Source: Laccaria trichodermophora
Taxonomy: Eukaryota > Basidiomycota > Agaricomycetes > Agaricales > Hydnangiaceae
DNA: 64,000 nt
Direction of reading: 5' to 3'
Assembly: GCA_018417955.1 (NCBI GenBank)
Contig: JACTVC010000007.1
Location: 496,001 to 560,000, forward strand
Below are positions 1 through 11,102 of the stretch, piece after piece. Within the stretch, counting starts at the first letter, position 1; the number at the start of each line of letters is the position of its first letter. Below the pieces are notes generated by a model that ran no database searches, was not told where the DNA came from, and saw only the letters and a program-made list of their open reading frames with translations. The position numbers were made by a program, and so were the translations under genes.

Positions 1-1845
1 CAAGTAGTAGTAACGGTGGATCAAATTCTACAGGTACTAGCCGAGTTCTTCAATAAACAAGAACGAGATCGATTCATACTCGACCAAGGATTCTCGTTCC
101 TCCGACTACTAGCTCGTCACGCAAGTCGTATGGAAATTTTAGCTACTTATCGAGTGTTACAATACCGTACAACCGTGGCATCCAAACATCTCGTTCGAGA
201 AATCAATGCCCTCACGCAAATGTATGGAGCGGAAACTGATAAAATGTCTATCAGCTCCTATGAGTCCTCCAGATCGTCTTTACGATCTCTCTATGGTACT
301 GGATCGGCTAGGAAGGAAGTAGGAAAACTGTTAGCCAGGCCTGACTACTTCAATCGAATGCCAGAAGACTTGATCGAAATCGCTGCATATTTGTGCGACA
401 GAGCTTATAAGGATCAACCCAAGCCCCAGGAATTCTCGGTGCACCGGTCGCGCGTACTACGAAATAACAGTGAGGTTAAGTCCAATACCTCTAGGAGCTC
501 GACCACTCCTACTAATGGTCCTACTCATGCGCGAAATCCCGCCGCAAGTGAAGGACAAGGTGTCCGTTTTGCAACTGATCCTCCAATCCCCAACTCCATT
601 TCGGTATTGCTGTCTAGAAGACACCCTGTGTCTCAATTACCGGGATTAGGAAGAGTCGGCGCGTCCGCCGCAGGAGCTCCTTCAGAAAGGACTGCCACTA
701 CCAATAACGGTCCCGAGATGGTAAATTCGGGACTCAACAATAACGAAGCAAGGGTGCCTGCAGCGTCGAACACGCACATACCAAGCCCTAAGTCGTGGAC
801 CAGCTATGTCTTCCATAGCAGAAATAATCAAAACAGCTCTAGGCCTGTCGAACAGACCAACAACAACCGAGAACAAGGAAGAACCCCTGCGCGTAATAAT
901 GGAGGACCCCCATCAGGTGGATCCTCCTCATCTGGTAACGTTAATGACCTGGATCGAAGGAGTAATCCTCCTCAGAGCAACCCCCCTCCCAGTAATTGGT
1001 ATGTTCCTCCTCGAGGCAACGAAGGAGGAGGAGGAGGCGGCGGAGGTGGCGGTGGAGGTGGCGGTGGAGGTGGCGGCGGAGGCGGGAATGGTAACCATAA
1101 TAATCCCGATCCTCAAGATCCCAACTACCCTCCATGGTGGCAAACTCCCGAAGAATGGCAGATCAATCGCAAACTGAATGCCAACGTCCTGCCGGAGTGG
1201 GATGGTGCTGGGGAGACTGCCATAGATTATTTGAGCGGAATGGGTTTCTTAGCGGCCTTGAGTTCTAAAATGAAGGAAGGCATAGCCCAGCTAGCCCCCT
1301 TCAAATGGACCTCTTACGCCTTAAGTTGGTGGGAGACTCTACCAACTCCCGACAGGACCTATTTCTCAAGTAACTGGGACAACATGATGATAGGAATTCA
1401 AGCTCACTTCCTGGATGAAGAATGGGTGCGGGAGCGAACTTTCGAGTTCGATGAGATGACCTTCCGCAACAAGGGTCATGAGCAAGAGAGCCCGTTGGAG
1501 TATATCCAATGTCGCATACGACACCACCACTTCCTCCATCCAGATGAAGAGGATGGACCCACCGCCGTTGCTCGTGTTTTACGACGACAACCTGTTGAAT
1601 GGACCCATTATCTTAACAAGACCATTTGTCCTTCAATCCTCTCTGTTCAGTCCGTAGCTAAGCGGATGAGGAATGGGTTAATAACCTCTTGGCAGCAGGC
1701 TGAAAGAAATAAGAAGCCAGCGCCGTACTATAGGAACCATCGTTCGCGCGCAGCACACGCAGCGGAGGTGGACTCAAACAATCAAGGAATTCAACTTGAA
1801 TCTTATTCATCAGATGAGGACGAAGAGCAGGAACGTGACGTCAAC
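1..1845 (+). pseudogene. Gag N-terminal part of the gypsy polyprotein, cut by insertion
   Basis: The frame is open from the first base, so the true start lies left of the window; no start codon is proposed. The first half is Ser/Asn/Pro-rich with an uninterrupted glycine run encoded by GGA/GGC/GGT codons near 1021-1086. The second half, near 1130-1720, is a retrotransposon Gag capsid-like segment with a 'WWETLP' motif and many aromatic residues. At 1846 the frame runs into the LTR of the guest element and stops at 1882-1884. The original frame resumes at 5733 without a shift once the guest and one target-site copy are removed. Gag would package the element's RNA; this copy cannot make intact protein. 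Confidence 0.85.
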
Positions 1846-2164
1846 TGTGATATAGGATTGGAAGGGAATGCCCAGAGGCCATAGTCAAACAGTGGTATAT
1901 AGCTAGATTTGGATATCTTACATAATATATTGATCTTTTGTCTTGAACCACCACCTTGTCAGCAGTCTTGCCATCCTCTTGCACTACATGTAGTGCTTTG
2001 TATAACTGTACTTCCTACAGTATGCATAATCATGTTGGGCCAGCTGAGTATCTTGTAACTGCTCATTGCTCACTCATGGGTGTTGATCCCAGATCCACCC
2101 ATTCTTGCCTCCTCCTTCCCTCTTGGCTTCAGCTATGCGAGAAGTTCAGAGTGAACGCTTCACA
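1846..2164 (+). repeat. 5' LTR of nested element
   Basis: A 319-bp LTR with canonical TG...CA ends, identical to the copy at 5409-5727 except for C at 1955. An AT-rich stretch near 1895-1935 (GGTATATAGC, then ATAATATAT) could hold promoter elements. Short open frames inside the LTR are not regarded as genes. Confidence 0.95.
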
Positions 2165-2165
2165 A

Positions 2166-2182
2166 TGGTGGGGGCACCGCGG
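2166..2182 (+). promoter_or_regulatory. Candidate primer-binding site
   Basis: One base after LTR1 the sequence reads TGGTGGGGGCACCGCGG. A primer-binding site normally starts with TGG (complement of the tRNA CCA end) within a few bases of the LTR, so position and sequence both fit. The matching tRNA cannot be named without the genome's tRNA set. Confidence 0.6.
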
Positions 2183-2888
2183 ACTTCACCAAAGCATGGT
2201 TGAAGTCTGCATTTCTTGGTAGAGGGAGAGCTGGAGAGTTGTGGGAATGCGCCAGCTCATCACAGGAGGAACCTTAGCATGGATGGTAGCTGTTGCTCGC
2301 GCACTTCGCGGCGGGCTTACTACTTCATGTGAAAGGGCTCATCCATCCTTCAGTTGGATGAACCATTGACTTTAGCTTGTGCTTGCACAGCTGGTTGAGG
2401 TTTGTTCGATTGGGGTGCTGCGCTGACTCTGAGCAGCTGGGCTTTGGGATTTCGCGACTACGCGGCCTGAAGTCTACTGTGAGGAGAGTTCCTACTCACC
2501 TATGTCTGGATTCCGCGACTACGCGACCATTGACTTGGTGAGGAGGTTGCCCACAACCAGTGTTGCCTGCTGCTTTGCGCTGCTTCACTGTCTCTCAGAC
2601 TCCACCTGTTCCTCAACCATCTCCCTTGTCTTTTAGCATCTAGGCCTCTCAAGAACAGCCAGATGTTCATTGACATCCCTCCAGTTCAGTCTGCTGCTCT
2701 GGAAATTATGTGCTATGCCCTACTATGCTTCTCTCCCAATCTCTGCTGTTTTCTTGCTTGAGGAATGAGTATTCTCAACCTCCTTACTTCTCTATGAACT
2801 CCCTGGAATGGCTCTTCTTGGTTTCTGAATGGTTAGAAGGGTTTGGAGTGGTTTTGGGTTGGATGGGGTTGATGGGACATCAACATGG
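2183..2888. other. Interior of nested element, unique non-coding part
   Basis: No coding signal of any known retroelement domain. The stretch contains scattered copies of a short palindromic motif, CGCG followed by five bases and then CGCG (near 2297, 2453 and 2516), which recurs in the array at 4231-4640. Confidence 0.6.
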
Positions 2889-3851
2889 GACTTATTCACC
2901 TCATATCTCGCCAACCGACGCCCCGACTGCTCTCGTCTCTTTTGCGCTGGAAAGCCCTCGTTTACACCTTTCTTTGGACCCCCTGAACTCGCCAAACGGT
3001 CACGTATTGGCTGCATTTCGCCTAGTTCAACCTGGCATGGCCTAAATGAACATATCTCGTCCGTTCTCGGCGAGATCCTCGTCGTTCCTTTTGTTCTTTG
3101 GCTCGTTTTGAAGCCACGGTCAATGCGCTTCTGGGAAGCCCTCATACGCGTCAAACGGACGAGCGGTTCCTGTGTTACAGCACCATCCCTCCAACAACCA
3201 CTTACATGTGACTTGTTCATGTCATATCTCGCCAACCGATGCCCCGATTGCGCTCATCCTTTTTGCGTTGGAAAGCCCTCATTCACACCTTTCTGTGGAC
3301 TCCCTGAACTCGCCAAACGGTCACCTATTGGCGGCGCTTCGCCTAGTTCAGCCTGGTATGACCAAGATGAGCATGTTTCATCCATTCTCGGCGAAATCTT
3401 CGTCGTCCCTTTCGTTCTTTGGTTCGTTTTAAAGCCACGGTCAATGCGCTTCTGGGAAGCCCTCATACGCGTCAAACGGACGAGCGGTTCTCGTGTTATA
3501 GCACCATCCCTCCAACAACCATTTACATAGGACTTAGTCATGTCATATCTCGCCGACCGACGCCCGGATCGCGCTCATCTTTTTTGCGTTGGAAAGCCCT
3601 AATCCACACCTTCCTTTGGACTCCCTGAACTCGCCAAACGGTCACCTGTTGGCGGCGCTTCGCCTAGTTCAGTCTGGTATGACCAAGATGAACATATTTC
3701 GTCCGTTCTCGGCGAGATCTCGGTCGCCTCTTTCGTTCTTTGGTTCGTTTTGAAGCCACGGTCAATGCGCTTCTGGGAAGCCCTCATACGCATCAAATGG
3801 ACGAGCGGTCCTTGTGTTACAGTGCCATCTCTTCAACAACCATTTCCCCAT
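2889..3851 (+). repeat. Three tandem copies of a 321-bp unit
   Basis: Units begin at 2889, 3210 and 3531, each with GACTT followed closely by CATATCTCGCC and ending near a CCAACAACCA motif. Copies are similar but diverged by scattered substitutions. Open frames of 60-230 codons that run through the array on both strands follow from the 321-bp (107-codon) period, which is a multiple of three, and are not convincing proteins. Why such an array lies inside a mobile LTR element is unknown. Confidence 0.9.
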
Positions 3852-4230
3852 TCCTATTGTCATAACCCGCTCGCATCGGACGTTCTATAGCCCGTTTTGA
3901 ACGTTGGATTCGTACCTTTCCGACGCACCTATTTACGTTGATAACGGACAACAGCCTGGTCTGCAGTATGCATTTACTCCAGAACTGCAGTTTCTGGGTA
4001 CTTCCTCTCTATCTCAACGACCACGGCTCGTCACAATACGCGAATTATACCGTTGGAAAGGTGTCGTTCGTAGCTTTCGAACGGGTATTTGATCTCCAGG
4101 AACGGGCCAGAAATCACTACGCTATGCTCAAACACATTTTCGGCTACCTCAGGATCTCCCCTCTATTTGGGGCGTTAAGACTTGATTGGAGGACTCTTAT
4201 GGGCAGGGGAGACACCTCAACTGGTTGAGA

Positions 4231-4640
4231 GTTGCTGCTCGCGCATTACGCGGCGGACTCTTCTTCAGTCATGGTAACCTTCTGGCTCTCTCAGAAGGCT
4301 GATTGCTGCTCGCGCATTTCGCGGCGGATCGGTGTGGAGGAGTTGCAGCTCGCGCATTACGCGGCGGACTCTTCTTCAATCATGGTAACCTTCTGAGTCC
4401 CTCAGAAGTACTGATTGCTGCTCGCGAGTTACGCGGCGGATCAGTGTTGAGGAGTTGCTGCTCGCGCATTACGCGGCGGACTCTTCTTCAATCATGGTAA
4501 CCTTCTGGCTCCTGATTGCAGCTCGCATGTTTTGCGGCGGATCAGTGTTGAGGAGTTGCTGCTCGCACATTATGTGGCGGACTCTTCTTCAATCATGGTA
4601 ACCTTATAGATTGCTGCTTGTGTGTTGCATGGCCTGTGTC
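4231..4640 (+). repeat. Tandem array of CGCG hairpin motifs
   Basis: Eight copies of a roughly 26-bp core resembling TTGCTGCTCGCGCATTACGC begin at about 4232, 4303, 4343, 4415, 4455, 4516, 4556 and 4611. They are arranged as pairs with a higher-order period of about 101-112 bp: one core followed by GGACTCTTCTTCAATCATGG, the next by GGATCAGTGTTGAGGAG. The core contains CGCG-N5-CGCG, which can fold on itself. The last copies are degenerate (CpG to TpG/CpA changes). Confidence 0.85.
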
Positions 4641-4876
4641 CACTCTGGGGGGCAAGATTTATGACAACATTTTTTTTTTTCTCTCCCCCTTTCCTTCAAC
4701 CTCTCATCATTCCTACCCAACTGGCACCACCTCTACCTACTCTAACACCAACTTAGGATCATGGCTTGTAATTTTCCACTGCACGATCTCTTCGCCTCTA
4801 TCCTCCCTGGCTTGATTCTTGAGATTCGCACACTGGAAAAGTGGGGGGCTGTAGGGGAGTATAGGTGGAAGATGTG

Positions 4877-5110
4877 AGGAGAGGCGCAAGCCTCTATCCC
4901 ATTACACGCTCCCCACGTCCAGACGACACACCACAATGGAAGCAAGCTACATCATCTTGATGGGTAGAGGGAGTTGAGTTGGGATCAACGATCTGAGTGG
5001 AGAGGCGCAAGCCTCTATCACACTATACATGTCTTATACCCAGACCACAAGTATGATGGAAGCATGCTACACCATCTTGATGGGGAAAGGCAATGGAGTT
5101 GGGATGGATG
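4877..5110 (+). repeat. Two 121-bp repeats each with a GNRA-type hairpin
   Basis: GAGGCGCAAGCCTCTATC occurs at 4881 and 5002. Each copy is followed by a related stretch ending in an ATCTTGATGGG motif. GAGGC-GCAA-GCCTC is a perfect 5-bp stem closed by a GCAA tetraloop, a loop class known for RNA stability and tertiary contacts. In a non-coding RNA element this could be a packaging or dimerisation signal; that is inference only. Confidence 0.7.
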
Positions 5111-5399
5111 ACCTGGAAGCCATCCACTTGCATGGTTTCCCAGTACTCATGGTTATACATCACTGAAGAGAGAATGGGAGGATCATATGGGTATTTCTGG
5201 GTTAAGCTGGGAGCTTACAGTGACCAGCTTTCCAGATAGCAAATTATTTGGGGCCAAATTTTTTCTTTCTTTTATTCATCTTCTTTGCTTTGCTACCTTT
5301 TGGTCTCATTTTATCCTGATATTCACTCTGGGGGGCAAGAGGATTTCTATTCTATTATTCTTCCCCACCATTGTTTTCCTTACATGCCCTCTGGACATT

Positions 5400-5408
5400 G
5401 GGGGGCTT
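5400..5408 (+). promoter_or_regulatory. Polypurine tract of nested element
   Basis: GGGGGGCTT lies directly before the 3' LTR, where plus-strand DNA synthesis is primed. The same sequence with one extra G precedes the 3' LTR of the surrounding gypsy element (15107-15116). Confidence 0.8.
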
Positions 5409-5727
5409 TGTGATATAGGATTGGAAGGGAATGCCCAGAGGCCATAGTCAAACAGTGGTATATAGCTAGATTTGGATATCTTACATAATATATTGATCTT
5501 TTGTCTTGAACCACCACATTGTCAGCAGTCTTGCCATCCTCTTGCACTACATGTAGTGCTTTGTATAACTGTACTTCCTACAGTATGCATAATCATGTTG
5601 GGCCAGCTGAGTATCTTGTAACTGCTCATTGCTCACTCATGGGTGTTGATCCCAGATCCACCCATTCTTGCCTCCTCCTTCCCTCTTGGCTTCAGCTATG
5701 CGAGAAGTTCAGAGTGAACGCTTCACA
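5409..5727 (+). repeat. 3' LTR of nested element
   Basis: A 319-bp LTR differing from the 5' LTR by one base (A at 5518). It is followed at once by the second TCAAC target-site copy (5728-5732) and then by resumption of the gypsy Gag frame. Confidence 0.95.
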
Positions 5728-5732
5728 TCAAC

Positions 5733-8700
5733 TATGCCTCCAACAATAATCGTAGACCCCCGCCTCGCTCTGGGGGGCGGAAACCGAAACCTACGACTAC
5801 TAAGACGGAGTTCCCTCATGGAAAAACAGTTAATGGAATAACCTTCGAAAGAGATGACACTAGAATTAGCCTGCGAGAACCCAATGGAGACTGCTATATC
5901 TGTACCAGTCCTAAACACTTCCACAGAGACTGCCCTCACTTTGGGAAGTGGAATGCCTTATGGAGCACGCACAAAATACACGTAGACTGGGATCCGGCGG
6001 AGGAGGAAGAAGCGGATAGAGAGTACTTAGTTATGTTGGCTGAATCTAAGACCACCCTTTCCGCTTACGAGAGTGAAAATCTACTTAAGTCCTTCGCTAT
6101 CGAGATCCATTCAACTCAAGGACAACTGAGAAGCGCACTCGCAGCTGAAAAGCGCATAAGGCTCGCTCCTATGAAGGGCGACAAGTTAAATAAGGCTGGG
6201 CTAAGCGCGGAAGCCACTCTGCACAAAGTGTACCCTACACATCGTAACACGCGGAAACTTAAGGGCTACAGCAAAGGGAAGAATAAAGAGGAAGCTCCCC
6301 TCCCAGAGCCCATAAAAACTATTAAAGCAAAAAGGGCTGAACGAATCTACGAACCTGGCCAAGTATTCCCAGTAGTCAAAGGACGGTCCTTGCCTGAGGG
6401 AATGGGATCGTTGGGAACGAAAGCCCTACACATGCACGCGAAAATCGGCGACCTTGAATCTGATCCCGTCCGAGCTCGACTTGATTCTGGAGCCGACATC
6501 ACTCTTATCTCCAAAGAATTTTGGAAATCAATGTCTAATTCCCCGCATCTTCGTGAAGGAATGAGAATGAGGCTTTACCACCTCACTGGAGGAGCAAAGG
6601 TTCTGGGGTATATTAAGACTGAACTGTACGTTCTCGCTCGAGACGAATCTATTGTCAGTTTCGAGCTAGAAGCCTACGTTGTACAGAACATGAATGTCCC
6701 TATCCTGCTAGGAGAGGACTTCCAGACTACCTACGAACTCAGCGTTACGAGATATGCCTCAGGACATTGTGAGGTAGCAGTCGGGCAATCGGGGCACATC
6801 ATATCCGCTGCCTCCTCCCAAAACGTGGACTTAGGATTTGAGATACGAGCAGCCTTCATATCGCAATCTTTCATTCGACGAAAAGCTGTAGCCCGCGCTA
6901 AACGAAAGAATAGCGCGACAGGACTTATGGAGGTGGTAGCCCTAGAAGACACACTTATACAACCTAACAGCGTACGCAATGTGGCCATCCATTCGACCTT
7001 TGATGGTCGTGAAGACTGGATAGTCGAGAAGGTTATCATCAGAACTGATGATCAAAACATAATGGCCGCACCTACCACTTGGATAAATGCTTCGTGCCCT
7101 TTCATTCCTATAGCCAATCCTAGTCCGCATCCACGTTACGTCAGAGCTGGAGAAGTCGTCGGTTATCTGCATGATCCTGAAACGATGTTAGATAAGCCCA
7201 AGGACGAAGAACAGTTAGCCAGGATGATTGCGTCTGCCGAAGCTCTTAAGACTACTATCACTGGAACTCTAAAGGCTCAGGACTTAGCCACCGCCTCAAA
7301 CACGGGAGCTGATTCTCCTGGGCATGACGATCGATTCGAAGAAAACGAACCCTGGGGACCTAAAACCACAGCGGTACCGGAAGACCCCGTTAGTGGAGAC
7401 GTAGATAAACTAGTCAACCTTGGCCCAGATATACCTGAGGAATACCGCGATCGGCTGACCGAAGTATTGCGCAGAAATGCTGCAGCCTTCGGAGTTGATG
7501 GTCGTCTTGGACACATCAAAGCGCGAGTTCAGATCCCGCTGCAACCCGACACGCACCCTATTTCGGAACCCATGTATGGGGCTTCTCCGGCTAAAAGAGA
7601 AGTCATCGACCAGCAGCTCAAAGCTTGGTTCGAAGCGGGAGTCATTGAACCCTCAGTCAGTCCATGGGGATTCCCTGCAGTAGTAGTCTACCGAAATGGT
7701 AAACCCCGACTAGTCATAGATTACCAAAAGCTCAATGCTAAGACTATACCCGATGAGTTCCCTATTCCCTGACAATCGGAGATCATCCAAGCCTTATCCG
7801 GGGCGCAAGTACTGTCATCCTTTGATGCCTTGGCAGGGTTCACGCAATTGGAAATGGCGGAAGATGCGAAGGAAAAGACTGCCTTTCGATGCCACTTAGG
7901 ATTATGGCAGTTTAAGAGGATGCCCTTTGGTCTCAGAAACGGACCGTCGATTTTCCAAAGACTTATGCAGGAAGTATTAGCACCGTTCCTGTGGCTATTC
8001 GCTCTGGTTTATATCGACGATATCGTCGTCTACTCCAGAAATTGGGAAGAGCACTTGGAGCATCTCGATCGAGTATTAGGCGCTATTGCAACCGCTGGAA
8101 TAACCCTATCGCCTGCCAAATGCTTTGTTGGTTACTTGTCAATTCTACTACTTGGACAGAAGGTATCTCGTCTCGGACTTTCCACTCACAAGGAAAAGGT
8201 GCAAGCCATTATGGAGCTGGCTCGCCCCACTTCGGTATCTGACCTTCAGAAGTTCCTGGGAATGGTCGTGTATTTTTCCTCTTATATACCGTTCTATTCA
8301 ATGATCGCAGCGCCACTATTCAACCTCTTGAAAAAAGGAGCTAAATGGCAGTGGCGCGCGGAACAAGAAATTGCTTACCAACAAGCTAAAGAAGCTCTAG
8401 CAAATGCCCCAGTTCTAGGACACCCCATCGCAAATCAAGCTTATAGACTGTACACGGATGCTTCGGACCTGGCGTTGGGAGCGAGCTTACAGCAGGTTCA
8501 AGCCATACAGGTCAAGGATCTCAAGGGTACTCTGTGCTATAGCAAGCTAGAAGCCGCCTGGGAAGCGGGCAGGGAAGTACCTAGTTTCGTAACCAGGCTC
8601 CATAAGGATCAGCATGAAATCGAACAACCTGACGTGTGGGGGGCATCTTTAGATGAGACCATCATACATGTAGAACGCGTAATCGCTTATTGGAGTCGAA

Positions 8701-10919
8701 CCTTCAAATCGGCGGAACGCAACTACAGCGCTACTGAACGAGAAGCCCTGGCTGCTAAGGAAGCTCTTGTCAAGTTCCAACCCTTCATAGAAGGGGAAAG
8801 TATCACCTTGATAACCGACCACGCTGCCCTAGTTTGGGCGCGAGTATACGAGAACGCTAATCGAAGACTGGCAGCTTGGGGGGCTGTATTCGCAGCCTAC
8901 CCAGGCTTAAAAATCATTCACTGAGCTGGGCGAATCCATTCTAACGTGGATCCCTTATCACGACTGATTCGTATCCCTCCACACGACTCCCCGTTGAATG
9001 ACGACCTTATTTCTATAGAACAAGATGCTGTAAAGAGAAATATAGCTCAGAAGGCCGAAGATAGGATTTTCAAGGCAGCTGCTCCAAAGGCCGCCTTCTG
9101 CGTAATGACATGGGAGGATGTAATCGAAAAGTCGGCTGCACCCGTCCGCACTAGACGCCAACTCGCTGCGGACAAGACGCGCGAACTTCCCAAAAAACTA
9201 ATTAAGGAACCTGTTACAGAGGTACCTGCTACAGAAGAGCCTAACGCTACGGATAAGCCTCTAGAGTCCGACGAACAAGGTGACATACTACCCTTCGCTA
9301 AGGCCGACCCTTGGACCTACCCTGGGGGAATAAAACCGTCCGAGCTAACCCCTGAAGAGGACTGGTCCAAACGAACACATCTGCTAGTATCCATAGACCC
9401 CGAGATCTGTAGAGAATTCGCTGAAGGTTACGAAACGGACAGATTCTTCGCCCCCTGGTATATCAAAGTGCAACCAAACGACAAAACTATTATTTCGGTT
9501 AGCCACTTTCAGAGGGGACAAGACGACCTACTGTATTTCATAGATGCCAGTTCTAAGACGCGATTGTGTGTCCCTAAATCGAAAGTCAATTATGTCCTAC
9601 GATGGATACACGAATCTCCTTATGAAAGCGCGCACGCTGGACCTCGCCGCTTTTTAGCGCAACTACAGGAACTCTTTTTCTGGCCCACCATGAGTAAGGA
9701 CGCAGAGGCTTTCGCCACCTCCTGCGACGTATGTCAAAAGATCAAAGTTGATCATCGCGCTAAAATGGGCGCGTTAAGGCCCGCGCACATACCTCTACGT
9801 CCTTTCTCAACAGTCTCAATGGATATGATCACTGGGTTACCCGCCTCCGGAGACCAAGGGTATACGGCTATTCTAGTCATAGTGGACAAACTCACCAAAT
9901 ATGCCATTATCATACCTACTCATACCACGTTAACGCAAGAAGGGTTCGCCAAATTATTTGTGGAAAGAGTAGTGAACGTCTACGGCTTACCAGAAGTCAT
10001 AATCTCAGACAGAGATAGGCGTTGGGCTACGATGTTCTGGAAATCGGTGGTAGCCAACTATGGAAGCGTTATGGCTCTATCTTCCGCTCACCATCCTCAA
10101 ACAGATGGACAGACGGAAATCCTCAATGCCACGATAGAACAAATGCTTCGCGCTTACGTGTCCTCAGATCGAGAGAACTGGTCGAGTTGGCTTAGTGTTC
10201 TGGCCTACTTGTACAATAGCAGCGTGCATTCATCTACAAAATACTCGCCTAATTTCTTATTGATGGGATATAATCCTAGATCTTCGGCCGGAGTCATAGT
10301 TCCTGAAGTGGATCCTTCTCTACGACCCTTCCTCCCAAGTCAATCAGCCGAAGACTTCGTAGAAACCTTGGAAATTCATCGATCTGCGGCTAAAGATGCT
10401 ATAGCATTAGCGCAGGACCGCCAAGCTAAGGCATACGATAAGAAGCGAAGACCTATTCAGGAAATGAAAGAAGGGGATTTCGCTCTAGTCAACCCTCACT
10501 CCCTAGAACTGGTGGATGTCGAAGGAACGGGCAAGAAATTAGTTCAGCGGATGATTGGTCCCTTCGAAGTCATGGAAAAGATCAATCCTCAGGTCTATCG
10601 ACTGAAGCTACCTGATACATATTCTATGCATCCTGTCTTCAACATTGATCACTTGAAAAAGTACATTCCGTCCCCACCCGAATTCGGCGAACGAACTACT
10701 CTACCACCTACAAGGGACTTGCGAGCCTCCGAAGAGTATGAAGTAGAAGCCATCTTAGGCCACAGACTAGTGGGGAAGAAAAAGGCTAATCGCCGTATGT
10801 TCCTAATCCGATGGAAGGGCTACGGACCAGCCGATGACTCATGGGTTACAGAATACGACCTACGGAACTCAGCCTTGCTCAAAAGAAACTATCTCGAATC
10901 CAAGGGCCTGCCAATTTAA
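5733..10919 (+). pseudogene. Gypsy Gag C-terminus and Pol with chromodomain, two in-frame stops
   Basis: Continues the Gag frame. A CX2CX4HX4C zinc knuckle lies near 5890-5935. A retropepsin-like protease site 'DSGADITL' is near 6484. Reverse transcriptase runs about 7560-8160 with the 'YIDD' catalytic box near 8010. RNase H includes 'YTDASDLALG' near 8452. The integrase has a His/Cys zinc module (9610-9740) and DDE residues in 'SMDMITG', 'ISDRDRRW' and 'ATIEQ'. A chromodomain with 'FLIRWKGYG' occupies about 10735-10900. TGA stops at 7770 and 8922 break the frame, each followed by conserved sequence in the same frame ('QSEIIQALSG', 'AGRIHSNVDPLSR'). Both are best explained by CGA to TGA. The product would copy and integrate the element; this copy is inactive. 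Confidence 0.9.
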
Positions 10920-11102
10920 CAGAATTCCCCATTATAATCATTAGTATTCGTATTTAATTTCCTCATTAATAACGCCACTGTACAGTCATCTTAAAACTCC
11001 GACACCCATCTTTTAAACTTAAATCTATTGGACTCGCTTCATCCCCGCCACTTCGTACGTCCCGCTGCTTTCGAGCGCGACCTCGTACGAAGTCGCTCAA
11101 CA

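Larger units (their letters stand above)
1846..5727 (+). mobile_element. Non-autonomous LTR retrotransposon (TRIM/LARD type) nested in gypsy gag
   Basis: A complete 3882-bp element bounded by two 319-bp direct LTRs that begin TGTGATATAGG and end GCTTCACA. They differ at one base (1955 C, 5518 A), so insertion is recent. The element is flanked by the 5-bp duplication TCAAC (1841-1845 and 5728-5732). A TGG-starting primer-site candidate follows LTR1 and a GGGGGGCTT polypurine tract precedes LTR2. The 3244-bp interior contains no Gag, protease, RT, RNase H or integrase. It holds a 321-bp triple repeat, a CGCG-hairpin array and a 121-bp double repeat. It must be mobilised by proteins from another element. 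Orientation follows from the primer site and polypurine tract. A newly described family is possible but cannot be checked here. Confidence 0.95.

Noticed and set aside
928..1143. Minus-strand open frames opposite the Gag glycine run
   Set aside because: Shadow of low-complexity GGN codons.
1956..2222. Small open frame in the LTR (also 5519-5749)
   Set aside because: It is duplicated only because the LTR is duplicated; no ATG context or protein similarity.
2792..3796. Open frames up to 233 codons on both strands through the triple repeat
   Set aside because: They repeat with the 321-bp (107-codon) unit, occur on both strands and have no domain; the period being a multiple of three keeps them open.
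4231..4640. CRISPR-like look of a short repeat array
   Set aside because: The repeats alternate two flank types, drift in sequence, lie inside an LTR element and the organism is a eukaryote.
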